A stretch of 64,000 nt of DNA from Flavobacterium tructae (GTDB lineage: Bacteria; Bacteroidota; Bacteroidia; Flavobacteriales; Flavobacteriaceae): NCBI RefSeq assembly GCF_002217475.1, contig NZ_MUHH01000032.1, positions 40,046 to 104,045 on the forward strand. Direction: 5' to 3'. Below, piece by piece: positions 15,428 through 23,940 of the stretch. The first letter of the stretch is position 1. Each line of letters opens with the position of its first letter. The translations under genes were made by a program, and so were the position numbers. The notes beneath the pieces were generated by a model. That model saw only the letters and a list, made by a program, of their open reading frames with translations. It ran no database searches and was not told the origin of the DNA.

Positions 15428-16627
15428 ATGAGAAAATTTACCATTCACCTCTTACCTTTTATATTCTTACTTCTTACGATTCTTTCCAATGCGCAAACCC
15501 AAAAAGACGCTTATGTGGTTCTGGTTTCAATGGATGGATTTCGTTGGGATTATGCTAAACATTTCAAACTTCAAAATCTCGCTCAAATAGCAAAAGAAGG
15601 TGTTCATGCCAAATCAATGCGACCTTCTTATCCCAGCAAAACTTTTCCCAACCATTATGCCATCGTTACCGGACTCTACCCCGATCATCATGGAATCATT
15701 AATAATGTTTTTTACGATGCGGCATTGAACGAATCTTTCTCATTGTCTTCCAATGCCAAAAATGATTCCCGTTTTTATGGTGGAAATCCTATTTGGAACG
15801 TTGCTGAACAACAGGGAGTAAAAGCCGCTTCTTTTTTCTGGCCCGGATCAGATACGGACCAAAAAAGACCTGGTATTTATAAAGAGTACGACAACAAAAT
15901 CCCTTACGAAACCCGCATTGATACTGTAATCAAATGGCTTCAGCTTCCTGAAAAACAACGTCCGCATTTTATCACACTTTATTTTGATGAGCCTGATCAT
16001 ACCGGCCATTCATTTGGTCCTCTTTCTCCTGAAAACGAAAAAGTAATCCGAAGAATGGATACTCTTATGGGGCGGTTATCTTCTAAACTGAATCAATTAT
16101 CCATTGGAAAACAAATCAATTTAATTATCGTTTCAGATCATGGAATGGCAAACATTAGCGATGATAAAAAAGTAGCCGTTCTGGATTATTTAAAACCCGA
16201 ATGGCTTGGTTATAATGCTGTCATCAACCCAATCATGAGTCTTCAGGCAAAACCCGGCTTTCAGGATTCGATTGCAAATGCTTTAAAGAAAGTACCGCAT
16301 ATTAAATTCTGGAAATCCAAAGAGGTCCCTAAAAGATTACACTTCGGAACTAATCCGAGAGTTCATGATTTTGTCATTGAGGCCAAAAAAGGATATAGCC
16401 TGATAAAAGAAAAATCGATACATGTAAGCGGTGGTACACACGGATACGACAACAAAGAAAAAGACATGCAGGCTATTTTTTATGCTAAAGGTCCCGCTTT
16501 TAAAGTAAATAAAACGGTCGGATCGTTTCAGAATGTTTCGGTATACCCTTTAATTGCTCATATTCTCGGCTTGCAAATTGATGAAGTAGACGGAAAATTC
16601 TCCGAAGTTAGCAACATGCTTAAATAA
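15428..16627 (+). CDS. Nucleotide pyrophosphatase/phosphodiesterase-type ectoenzyme
   Basis: Alkaline-phosphatase superfamily, NPP branch; hydrolyses phosphodiester or pyrophosphate bonds outside the cytoplasm. A signal peptide covers residues 1-22 (LLPFIFLLLTILSNAQ). Metal and active-site motifs are visible: Asp36 in VSMDGFRWDY, nucleophile Thr72 in PSYPSKTFPNHY, YFDEPDHTGHSFGP, IIVSDHGM and GGTHGYDN. The length of 399 suits a single catalytic domain. The start follows a family A palindrome; the stop precedes a long inverted repeat shared with the convergent transporter gene. Confidence 0.92.
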   Translation: MRKFTIHLLPFIFLLLTILSNAQTQKDAYVVLVSMDGFRWDYAKHFKLQNLAQIAKEGVHAKSMRPSYPSKTFPNHYAIVTGLYPDHHGIINNVFYDAALNESFSLSSNAKNDSRFYGGNPIWNVAEQQGVKAASFFWPGSDTDQKRPGIYKEYDNKIPYETRIDTVIKWLQLPEKQRPHFITLYFDEPDHTGHSFGPLSPENEKVIRRMDTLMGRLSSKLNQLSIGKQINLIIVSDHGMANISDDKKVAVLDYLKPEWLGYNAVINPIMSLQAKPGFQDSIANALKKVPHIKFWKSKEVPKRLHFGTNPRVHDFVIEAKKGYSLIKEKSIHVSGGTHGYDNKEKDMQAIFYAKGPAFKVNKTVGSFQNVSVYPLIAHILGLQIDEVDGKFSEVSNMLK

Positions 16628-16640
16628 TTAGATAATGTGG

Positions 16641-16699
16641 CAATTAGATAATAGATAATTGCTGTACGTTACGCATAGAAATTATCTATTATCTAATTG
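16641..16699. repeat. 20-bp perfect inverted repeat, TTATCTAATTA words (family G)
   Basis: CAATTAGATAATAGATAATT (16641-16660) and its exact complement at 16680-16699 enclose a 19-nt loop between two convergent genes. Probably a bidirectional transcription end, although neither side has a long T-run. Similar words lie at 52022-52060. Confidence 0.8.
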
Positions 16700-16712
16700 A
16701 CAAATTAAGCTA

Positions 16713-18248
16713 CTAAGAAACAACTTTGTACGTTGGATCTTCAATTACATTTACGGCGATAACAGCTTCCGCATTTTTAAGTAAAACAATACAGTCTTTG
16801 CTTAGATGTTTCAGTTCAATTACTTTGTTTAACTGACTGTATTTTTTCGTCAAATTATTCAATGCTTCGATGGCCGACATATCTGCTATGCGGCTTTCTT
16901 TAAAATCAATAATCACATGATTGGGATCGTTTAAAGGATCAAATTTTTCTATAAAAGCAGCAGTAGAGCCAAAAAATAATGGTCCATAAATTTCGTAATG
17001 TTTTGTCCCTTTCTCATCCATATAATGTCTGGCACGAATTCTTTTGGCACTTTCCCAGGCAAAAACCAAGGCAGAAATAATCACTCCAATCAGAACCGCT
17101 AACGCCAGATTGTGCAGTAAAATAGTAACAACTGCCACCAAAACACCCACAAAAATATCATGCGCCGGCATTTTATTAATAATCCTGAAACTCGTCCATT
17201 CAAAAGTCGTAATCGCAACCATCATCATAACGCCAACTAAAGCAGCCATTGGTAATTTACCGATTACAGGAGCTCCAAAAAGGATAATCAATAAAATCGT
17301 TAAAGAAGCGATTATTCCCGAAAGTCGCGCTCTCGAACCGGCAGAAAGATTAACCAGTGTTTGCGCAATCATTGGGCATCCCCCCATTCCAAAAAAGAAA
17401 CCATTCAAAATGTTTGAACTCCCCTGAGCAATACATTCTCTGTTGCTATTCCCTCTTGTACCTGTTATTTCATCGACAAGATTCAATGTCAGTAAACCTT
17501 CTGTTAAGCCCACTGCCGCAACAATTACAGAATATGGAAATATGATTTTAATTGTTTCAAAAGACAACGGGATATTTGGAATATGAAAGGGCGGAAATCC
17601 CCCCTTAACAGAGGCAATATCCTGAACGGTTTTTGTGTCAATATTAAATAGCAATACGACAGCAAATACGACAATAATTGCCACCAAAGAGGCCGGAACT
17701 GCTTTTGTAATCTTTGAAAAAAGCAATACAATACCAATGGTAAGCGCTACTAAAGCCAGCATAATATACAATTGAGATCCTTGTAACCAAGTGGTTTGCC
17801 CATTCACCACAATTTTAAATTGCTCCAGCTGCGACATAAAAATAACCACGGCAAGTCCGTTTACAAAGCCATACATAACGGGCTGCGGCACCAATCTGAT
17901 AAATTTTCCGAGTTTAAAAAGTCCGATACAAATCTGGACGATGCCTCCAAGCGCCACGGCTGCAAAAACATATTCGATACCGTGCGATTTCATTAAAGCA
18001 ATTAAAACAATAACAGTAGCTCCCGCTCCACCCGAAATCATCCCGGGTCTGCCTCCAAAAACCGAGGTAACCAAACCCGCAATAAAAGCAGCATATAAAC
18101 CAACCAAAGGTGGAAAACCAGCCAAAATTGCAAACGATAACGATTCTGGAATCATTGTCATCGCAACTGTTAATCCCGCTAAAATTTCGTTTTTATAATT
18201 GACCTTTTGAGTAAAGTCAAAAAGAGGAGTCCTTTTTTTCATAAGCAC
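16713..18248 (-). CDS. SulP family anion transporter with STAS domain
   Basis: Secondary transporter of sulfate, bicarbonate or related anions. The 511-residue protein has about ten to twelve membrane segments beginning with ILAGLTVAMTMIPESLSFAI, the family sequence SGGAGATVIVLIA and GGCPMIAQTLVNLSAG in the core. A C-terminal STAS domain from about residue 410 contains HVIIDFKESRIADMSAIEAL. The start could be either of two in-frame Met codons (MLMKKR); the choice changes two residues. Substrate cannot be told from sequence. Confidence 0.92.
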   Translation of the reverse strand: MLMKKRTPLFDFTQKVNYKNEILAGLTVAMTMIPESLSFAILAGFPPLVGLYAAFIAGLVTSVFGGRPGMISGGAGATVIVLIALMKSHGIEYVFAAVALGGIVQICIGLFKLGKFIRLVPQPVMYGFVNGLAVVIFMSQLEQFKIVVNGQTTWLQGSQLYIMLALVALTIGIVLLFSKITKAVPASLVAIIVVFAVVLLFNIDTKTVQDIASVKGGFPPFHIPNIPLSFETIKIIFPYSVIVAAVGLTEGLLTLNLVDEITGTRGNSNRECIAQGSSNILNGFFFGMGGCPMIAQTLVNLSAGSRARLSGIIASLTILLIILFGAPVIGKLPMAALVGVMMMVAITTFEWTSFRIINKMPAHDIFVGVLVAVVTILLHNLALAVLIGVIISALVFAWESAKRIRARHYMDEKGTKHYEIYGPLFFGSTAAFIEKFDPLNDPNHVIIDFKESRIADMSAIEALNNLTKKYSQLNKVIELKHLSKDCIVLLKNAEAVIAVNVIEDPTYKVVS

Positions 18249-18367
18249 ACAAATTTAAAAAATAATGTGCACATACTTCAATAAAGCTTTCCTATACTAA
18301 AACTTAATTTAAAAACTGTTTTACCAACAGTAAAAAACAAAAAACAATAAAATTTATCATATTCTAA

Positions 18368-18580
18368 TTATTCTAATTTTACACAAGTATATCCTAAACA
18401 ATTCATATAATCGATAATATTCTCAGGCTCTAAATCAATGCCTTCTATACGCAATATTTTATCACAATCTTCTAAGTCAAAATTGATTTTATAATCCGGA
18501 AACTGGCTTTGAATAACGGCAATGACATAATTTTTATCTGCCTCTTTTTGCACATTTGTTTTAAAAACTTCAACAACCAT
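18368..18580 (-). CDS. Small conserved protein, 70 residues, ferredoxin-like fold likely
   Basis: A short acidic protein (VVEVFKTNVQKEADKNYVI, then FDLEDCDKILRIEG) with a beta-alpha-beta-beta-alpha-beta pattern resembling heavy-metal-associated domains, but without the CxxC metal site. I know of similar unannotated proteins in Flavobacteria. It is an isolated gene with no clear operon partner. Confidence 0.6.
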   Translation of the reverse strand: MVVEVFKTNVQKEADKNYVIAVIQSQFPDYKINFDLEDCDKILRIEGIDLEPENIIDYMNCLGYTCVKLE

Positions 18581-19108
18581 ATCTTTCTACTTTAGTGATA
18601 CATAAAATGATCAACGAATTACAGAATAAAGCTGAATTATAAACCTACTATAAAATAAATCATGGAAAATCCTCAATCTAAATAATTCGGGAGCTTCCTG
18701 ATAACTACAAATAACTTAGACGTTCGTTCTTAATTTCTGTTACACGTACATCTAAATTTTATAAACTCTAGCACATAAAAAACGAATAGCTGAGACATAA
18801 TGCACTCTTTTCAGGCGATTTCAGGTTTAAAATCCGACTGCCTTAACATGTAGATTCTCTTGAGATTTGAGGTCCATAAATGTAAGCAAAAACTTTCTGA
18901 ATTGGATTCTGCACCTGAAGAAATTATTCTTTTTTCATCAAAAAAATAAAAAAACAAAGCAGCTAAACAAGATTACGGTCAAATACCTGATACAGAAACA
19001 TATTTTATATTTATGCGATAAAAAAACAAATGCTTTCTCTCGATAAAATTCCCTCAAATTCTCAAAAAAACAATCTGCTTTAAAAATAATTTTCTTACAT
19101 AAAAAATT
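18581..19108. other. Intergenic region without recognisable gene
   Basis: AT-rich, with stop codons in all frames at short intervals. One 63-codon minus frame (18938-19129) is Phe/Lys-rich low-complexity and unsupported. An imperfect hairpin (AGGCGATTT...AAATCCGACTGCCT) lies near 18816-18842. Otherwise nothing is seen. Confidence 0.5.
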
Positions 19109-19116
19109 TATCTTCG
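19109..19116 (+). promoter_or_regulatory. Promoter -7 box for the zinc-ribbon gene
   Basis: TATCTTCG matches TAnnTTTG at seven of eight bases and lies 37 bp before the ATG at 19153. Confidence 0.4.
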
Positions 19117-19152
19117 CAAGACCAAACAACTTTAACCTAAATTTTCGGAAAA

Positions 19153-19620
19153 ATGCCTTTTTTTAGTTTTCTATTTAAAAAATCAAATTCAGGATGCCCA
19201 AGATGTCTTGGGAAAGGTTTTGTAGACTGGGAAGACATACGACGTTTAAACAAACAATTAAAATGGGCACCGGGTCCTTGTGCTTATTGTAACGCTTCAG
19301 GAAAAGCTACCCCAGAAATGCTTTCGAATGTGGCCGTAGATACGACTTACCTCACTATTGATTTACCGGAATCTGAAATAGAAAAAATAAAAAATGGTGA
19401 CGAAGAAACTATAGAGAAAGGCAAACTGCAAGAACTTTTTGTAGAAAGCATTATTAAATATACCGAATACCATTACGTGAATAAAAATATGGATGCACAA
19501 AGTATTGCAGATTTGTATCTGAATACGGAAGATGAAAAAGCACCATTTTCGGTAGAAAAAGAAAATCTGATACAATACATTCAAAAAATAATAGAATTAA
19601 AAAATTCCAAACCGGATTAA
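19153..19620 (+). CDS. Zinc-ribbon protein of unknown function
   Basis: A 155-residue cytoplasmic protein. The N-terminal third has two CxxC pairs in a DnaJ-like arrangement: CPRCLGKGFVDW (Cys15, Cys18) and CAYCNASGK (Cys43, Cys46), which should bind one zinc. The remainder is helical and acidic. DnaJ zinc domains bind unfolded chains, but the single ribbon here does not prove that role. It is monocistronic as far as can be seen. Confidence 0.7.
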   Translation: MPFFSFLFKKSNSGCPRCLGKGFVDWEDIRRLNKQLKWAPGPCAYCNASGKATPEMLSNVAVDTTYLTIDLPESEIEKIKNGDEETIEKGKLQELFVESIIKYTEYHYVNKNMDAQSIADLYLNTEDEKAPFSVEKENLIQYIQKIIELKNSKPD

Positions 19621-19762
19621 TTTCAAACAAATACCACTTTAAATACATTAGAGAAAATAAGTCGAAAAAAAATGACTCTAAAGCAATAAAATTAAGGAAA
19701 AATACACTTTTAATCTCTGATCCTTTTGGACAAAAAAACACAAAAACAGGTATAAATACGTA

Positions 19763-19792
19763 TTGCCAAAACTTTCTTAAGTGGTAGTTTTG
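19763..19792 (+). promoter_or_regulatory. Full-consensus Bacteroidota promoter with no gene behind it
   Basis: TTG at 19763-19765, 19 bp spacer, TAGTTTTG at 19785-19792. This matches TTG-N19-TAnnTTTG exactly. The next ORF on this strand starts about 300 bp on, beyond a terminator. Confidence 0.7.
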
Positions 19793-19795
19793 CAC

Positions 19796-19919
19796 CAAAT
19801 AATTTTTATTTTAAATTGTAGTTTTCCTAAGAGAAAATTATAAAATATTGTCATTTTTTTTGGAACAATTAAGCGAGCTTTTTAATCGATGCCAACGATT
19901 AAAAGTCTCGTTTTTTTTT
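19796..19919 (+). ncRNA. Putative orphan small RNA, about 120 nt
   Basis: A consensus promoter (19763-19792) and a hairpin with a nine-T run (19874-19919) define a short transcript without an ORF of any length. Inside, TTTTCCTAAGAGAAAA forms a second small hairpin near 19821-19836. The downstream gene at 20091 has its own -7 box, so this is probably a separate unit and not a leader. It could still be a long leader with an attenuator. No known RNA family was recognised. Confidence 0.5.
19874..19919 (+). terminator. Terminator of the putative small RNA
   Basis: CGAGCTTTTTAATCG pairs with CGATTAAAAGTCTCG around a 7-nt loop (one unpaired position), followed by nine T. Confidence 0.75.
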
Positions 19920-20047
19920 AAATCACAGTTTTCAATTGACGAGAAAACACACATTACTTCCTGCCAAAAACATCTACAAAGAATTCTTTCCTGATGATCA
20001 TCGAACAAATTTTAAAAACCTGTTATGATCAAAACAAAATCACTTTG

Positions 20048-20055
20048 TATCTTTG
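20048..20055 (+). promoter_or_regulatory. Promoter -7 box for the DUF3754 gene
   Basis: TATCTTTG is a perfect TAnnTTTG match 36 bp upstream of the ATG at 20091. The upstream TTG is not clear. Confidence 0.5.
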
Positions 20056-20090
20056 AGCCTTAAAAAAAAATATAGCCCCTAAATATCTCT

Positions 20091-21341
20091 ATGACACGAG
20101 AACACTATATTCCCTTCAACAAGGAATTTCTATTGGAACAACAATTAACTGCCTTTGCCGAAGATTCGAAGAAAACGGATGATTTCAGAAAACTGTTTGA
20201 TATTATTGAACACTATTTCCATTACGAAGCTTTTAATCTTAATCGAAATCTGAAGCAAAACTACGCTTTGTTTGATCCTGATTTAAGTCTGAACGAACGC
20301 GAAAATTTTATAGGCAAAAGTGATTTCAACGTTTTCAAAGAAACATTACTTACGGTATTAGAACAGGGGAATTATCGTAGAATAGAGCAGGAAACACTGG
20401 ACAAAGCTTTTGAGGATTCAGACTTAATCGGTTTGAAGCTTTCAATTGATTTCAACGCCTTTAAAGACTACGAATTATACGTTCGGGGACAACATAAGGC
20501 AAAAGAAAAGATTCGAAAATATTTTTTCTGGAAGAAAGAAATTGAAATTGAATATTACGATCGTGTCCTGATTTACCTTCATTACAGCGAAGCCGATTAT
20601 ATTAAAGAAAAAAAAGTAAAACTGGGGAAAATGCCTATCGAACCGGGTTCGGTTGCTTTAAAGATCTTTAAACGTGTTCCTAAAAATGATCTCGAAACTA
20701 TATTCCCAAATGCTATTCCGAGAATGTCTACCAAAGACAAGTTGTTCTTTTGGGTTCCGGGAATTGGAGGCGGAATTTCACTTTTAAGTACAACTGTAAT
20801 TCCTGCTTTGATTGGCATGTATGGTGCGTATCAATCGGGAGAAACTATCGATTTATTAAACAGCAAAGCTTCTTTAAATCAGGGTTTAATTGCACTGGGT
20901 ATTTTATCCCTTTATTTGTTTCGTCAGTACAGTAACTTTGTCAATAAAAGAATCAAATACTCTAAAATACTTTCAGACAGCCTTTACTTTAAAAATCTCG
21001 GAAACAATAGCGGTGCTTTCTATTCACTGCTAAATTCCTCTGAAGAAGAAGTACTGAAAGAAACGATATTGGCTTATACCTTTTTATACAAAAATGAATA
21101 TGCAATCTCAGCCGAAGAACTCGACAATCAAATTGAATCCTGGTTTACGACAGCTCTAAATACAAATCTGGACTTTGATGTACAGGATGCTTTGTTGAAA
21201 TTAAAAACTATGGCGTTAGCTGTTGAATCCAATGGTAAATGGAGTGTTATCCCTTTAGATGACGCATTGGTAACCGTTGACTCATTATGGGACAATGTTT
21301 TTGACTACAATCAGAAAGTAGAAGCTTGTGAATGCAATTAA
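20091..21341 (+). CDS. DUF3754 / TMEM143-like membrane protein
   Basis: A 416-residue protein. The N-terminal 200 residues are soluble and contain ELYVRGQHKAKEKI and YDRVLIYLHY. Two membrane segments lie in the middle (FFWVPGIGGGISLLSTTVIPAL and LIALGILSLYLFRQY). A helical C-terminus with ALLKLKTMALAVESNGKWSVIPLDDAL follows. The layout matches the DUF3754 family, which includes mitochondrial TMEM143; no biochemical role is established. The end overlaps the convergent small gene by 4 bp. Confidence 0.8.
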   Translation: MTREHYIPFNKEFLLEQQLTAFAEDSKKTDDFRKLFDIIEHYFHYEAFNLNRNLKQNYALFDPDLSLNERENFIGKSDFNVFKETLLTVLEQGNYRRIEQETLDKAFEDSDLIGLKLSIDFNAFKDYELYVRGQHKAKEKIRKYFFWKKEIEIEYYDRVLIYLHYSEADYIKEKKVKLGKMPIEPGSVALKIFKRVPKNDLETIFPNAIPRMSTKDKLFFWVPGIGGGISLLSTTVIPALIGMYGAYQSGETIDLLNSKASLNQGLIALGILSLYLFRQYSNFVNKRIKYSKILSDSLYFKNLGNNSGAFYSLLNSSEEEVLKETILAYTFLYKNEYAISAEELDNQIESWFTTALNTNLDFDVQDALLKLKTMALAVESNGKWSVIPLDDALVTVDSLWDNVFDYNQKVEACECN

Positions 21342-21574
21342 TTACAGAATTTAATAATCAACAATGCTATAAATGAAAAGAAAAAAGCAAGGAGAAGAAG
21401 TATACTAAAAACTAGTTTTACAATTTCAACTCGATTTTCTGATAGATCATTTTGAATCCAAGTATCATTATATACTTTCAAACCGTCTACCGTTGTTTGA
21501 CCATCGTTTTCTTTTTCATGATTGATTACATAAATCTTTACAATCTCCTCTTCTTTGTTTTCTATTTGATACAT
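21338..21574 (-). CDS. Small membrane protein, 78 residues
   Basis: A polar, acidic N-terminus (MYQIENKEEEIVKIYVINHEK) and one membrane helix at residues 52-74 (LVFSILLLLAFFFSFIALLII). A TAnnTTTG box on the minus strand at 21615-21608 lies 34 bp upstream, supporting expression. Not recognised as a family. It is convergent with the DUF3754 gene, sharing 4 bp at the stops. Confidence 0.6.
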   Translation of the reverse strand: MYQIENKEEEIVKIYVINHEKENDGQTTVDGLKVYNDTWIQNDLSENRVEIVKLVFSILLLLAFFFSFIALLIIKFCN

Positions 21575-21607
21575 AACTATTTGTTTAATAAGTTATTTAA
21601 TTATTGA

Positions 21608-21615
21608 CAAAATTA
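21608..21615 (-). promoter_or_regulatory. Promoter -7 box for the 78-residue membrane protein
   Basis: The minus strand reads TAATTTTG, a perfect TAnnTTTG match, with a near-TTG (GTG) 19 bp further upstream. Confidence 0.5.
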
Positions 21616-21902
21616 GAAATGAAAAAAAAGACGGCACACCTAATAAAGCCATAAAACTATCATAATAAGACAAATACCCCCATTTTTTGAGTATTTAATC
21701 TAAAATTTATCCTTTTTTGATTATTTTTTCTCGAAAACGAAGTACTGCTTTATTGCTAGACTAAAAGCAGATCTACAAAGTTTTTAATTCAAATTTCATA
21801 TCTGTGCCTTCTTAAAAACTAAGGTTATACATTTTTAAGAATAGCAGAAAATGATAAAACTAAATGTTTTTTTAGTAGATTTACGATACTAAACCCAAAA
21901 CA
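21616..21902. other. Intergenic region between divergent genes
   Basis: AT-rich with no ORF. Near 21672-21697 AAATAC and GTATTT flank CCCCATTTTTTGA, a possible regulator site. TAGATTTA at about 21876-21883 could be the -7 box of the Mpo1-like gene. Nothing else was recognised. Confidence 0.4.
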
Positions 21903-22367
21903 ATGAGAACATTAGAACAATGGTTTGATGAATATGCTGTAAGTCATCAGAACCCAAAGAATAAGGCGATACATTATATTTGTGTACCAGCGATCTACTT
22001 TTCGATAGTTGGACTGTTAATGAGTATTCCAAGTGATTTCATCTCCAATACCTTAAAACTGAATGCTCCTGTTCTGGAAAACTGGGCTGCTGTTGTTTTA
22101 ATTTTTGTACTTCTTTTTTACCTTCGTCTGTCGGTAACGATGGCTTTGAAAATTGCTGTTTTTTCGGCAATTTGTTTGGTTGTAAATTACTATATCGGAC
22201 AAGTTTTACCGTTATGGATCTTTTCTATTGGCGTATTTATAATTGCCTGGATTGGTCAATTCTACGGACATAATATTGAAGGAAAAAAACCTTCTTTTTT
22301 GAAAGATTTACAATTTCTAATGATTGGCCCGGCCTGGGTAGTCGAGAATTTATTTTCCAGAAAATAA
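21903..22367 (+). CDS. Mpo1-like (DUF962) membrane protein
   Basis: The yeast homologue Mpo1 is an Fe(II)-dependent dioxygenase of 2-hydroxy fatty acids. This 154-residue protein has the family opening EQWFDEYAVSHQNPKNKAIHYICVP with its histidines, three to four membrane helices, and the late GQFYGHNIEGKKPSF motif with another conserved His. Its bacterial substrate is not known. A small membrane protein gene follows 70 bp downstream. Confidence 0.85.
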   Translation: MRTLEQWFDEYAVSHQNPKNKAIHYICVPAIYFSIVGLLMSIPSDFISNTLKLNAPVLENWAAVVLIFVLLFYLRLSVTMALKIAVFSAICLVVNYYIGQVLPLWIFSIGVFIIAWIGQFYGHNIEGKKPSFLKDLQFLMIGPAWVVENLFSRK

Positions 22368-22437
22368 TTTGAAAAACGCAAAATAGCTCTTACTTTAATA
22401 GGAACACTAATTAACATACTTATAAAACATAAAAAAA

Positions 22438-22629
22438 ATGGAAAACCAAAAAGCATCATCATTTGTCTTTTCGATTATTGCAATCATCTTAGGAGTAGTA
22501 TTGTACAAACAATTTGACTTTGAAAAACTAACTTTCGAAAAACCGACTTTAGCAGTACTTTATATCATCGTGTTTTTATTCTCTGTTTTTATTTTGATCA
22601 AAAACGCAAAAAAAGGATCTGCAAAATAA
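22438..22629 (+). CDS. Small two-helix membrane protein, 63 residues
   Basis: Two hydrophobic segments (SFVFSIIAIILGVVLYK and LAVLYIIVFLFSVFILI) are joined by a charged loop and followed by a basic tail. It is preceded by an A-rich leader and followed by a hairpin terminator, so it may form an operon with the Mpo1-like gene. No family recognised. Confidence 0.65.
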   Translation: MENQKASSFVFSIIAIILGVVLYKQFDFEKLTFEKPTLAVLYIIVFLFSVFILIKNAKKGSAK

Positions 22630-22688
22630 CGGAGACAAAATTTCGTACCTAAGATATCAAATCGTTTTCGAATGAATTATTAAAAAAG

Positions 22689-22718
22689 GGCCTGAGAATT
22701 GATATCCTCAGGCCTTAT
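22689..22718 (+). terminator. Terminator after the 63-residue membrane protein
   Basis: GGCCTGAG and CTCAGGCC enclose a 10-nt loop; the T-tract (TTATTT) is interrupted. Confidence 0.65.
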
Positions 22719-22843
22719 TTCAAATACCGTCATATGGTTTTAGAAATAATTTATTCTAAAATTAAATTGAAAACCATTAGCTGTAACAGAAAATGTGACA
22801 ATAAAAGACAGTTTCATAAATTCGAATTTAGAAGTTATTAATC

Positions 22844-23785
22844 CTATAGTAATTTTATTGGTATATAGATATCGATAATATGAAGATTTTCAGGATGCAA
22901 TTTAGGATCATTTAAATGACTCAAAAAGAAATTTCTATTATCGGGCTGATAACCATTTTCTTCAAACCAAACTTCGTATATGTAATTCCAGGTTTTAAAA
23001 CACTCTGACATTGGTCCTTCTTTATGGAAAATGGCATACAACCCTCCACTAATTATGGTATTACCCACTATCCCCTCTCCTACTATTTTCTCAGGAACAG
23101 ACAAACAAACATCAGCCTGAAGCATTCCTGATAAATTAGCGTTACTTCTGTAAACAGTTAATGCTTTGGTTTCAGGAAAATTCACTAAATTTCTTGGAGT
23201 AGCCCAGCTAAAAAGCTTTTTAAACATCTCTTCAAATGTTTCACTATCATGACTGTGAATATTGAGATTTCTGATGTATATAACATTAAATGCCTCAAGA
23301 TTTTTAACTTCAAAATCAAGTTTCTTAATTTCACTCATTTCAATATTTTTTAAATTATTTAATTTGAGTGCAAGGTAGTTTTCGATTTCAGATTGCATTT
23401 TTCCAATATTGCTATCTATTATGCGAATATTGCTATTTTTATACTGTACCCGCCATTCGCTTGGTGTCATCTGTCTGATTTCACGAAAACTCCTTGAAAA
23501 AGAGGAAACATTCAAAAAACCACAATCATTGGCTATTTCACTAATTGTCTTTGACGGATTATTCATCAGGAAAAACAGAGCCCTCTCTATCTTTGCATTT
23601 TTAATAAATTCATTGATTGTTTTTCCTGTAACAGACTTAAAAATTCTATGAAAATGAAACTTTGAAAAGCTGGAAAGAGCTGCCAATTTTTCTAAAGAAA
23701 GCTCTTCATGAAGATTTTCCTTAATGTAATCTATACTCTTATTGATTCTAAAATAATATTCTTTAATAGACTCTTCCTTTGTCAT
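22844..23785 (-). CDS. AraC-family regulator with GyrI-like effector domain
   Basis: A 313-residue regulator. The N-terminal AraC helix-turn-helix pair covers about residues 10-110 (LEKLAALSSFSKFHFHRIFKS and ISEIANDCGFLNVSSFSRSF, then MTPSEWR). The C-terminal half is a GyrI/SOUL-type small-molecule binding domain (EVKNLEAFNVIYIR, WNYIYEVWFEENGYQPDNR). Such proteins often control multidrug or stress genes; the target is not apparent here. The gene is divergent from the unknown gene at 23941. Confidence 0.92.
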   Translation of the reverse strand: MTKEESIKEYYFRINKSIDYIKENLHEELSLEKLAALSSFSKFHFHRIFKSVTGKTINEFIKNAKIERALFFLMNNPSKTISEIANDCGFLNVSSFSRSFREIRQMTPSEWRVQYKNSNIRIIDSNIGKMQSEIENYLALKLNNLKNIEMSEIKKLDFEVKNLEAFNVIYIRNLNIHSHDSETFEEMFKKLFSWATPRNLVNFPETKALTVYRSNANLSGMLQADVCLSVPEKIVGEGIVGNTIISGGLYAIFHKEGPMSECFKTWNYIYEVWFEENGYQPDNRNFFLSHLNDPKLHPENLHIIDIYIPIKLL

Positions 23786-23940
23786 GCTTTTAAGCTATAG
23801 TATAAACGTTAAATATCATTTACAAATGCAAACTAATATTAATACAAAGTTATGGATGTATTAGACATTTTTTTATTCTTTTAAAGTCCTTTTCTGAAGC
23901 AAAATTATTAATACATTTATCCAACAATAAAGATGAAAAA

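Noticed and set aside
17044..18198. Plus-strand frames of 127 and 135 codons opposite the SulP gene
   Set aside because: They lie wholly antisense to a well-supported membrane transporter and have low-complexity Ile/Thr/Pro composition that mirrors it.
19454..19798. 114-codon minus frame over the zinc-ribbon gene and the small RNA promoter
   Set aside because: Mostly antisense to a better supported gene, Phe-rich and with no conserved features.
21672..21697. AATACCCCCATTTTTTGAGTATT as a known regulator site
   Set aside because: Only six-base arms; I cannot tie it to a named regulator, so it is only mentioned under the intergenic entry.
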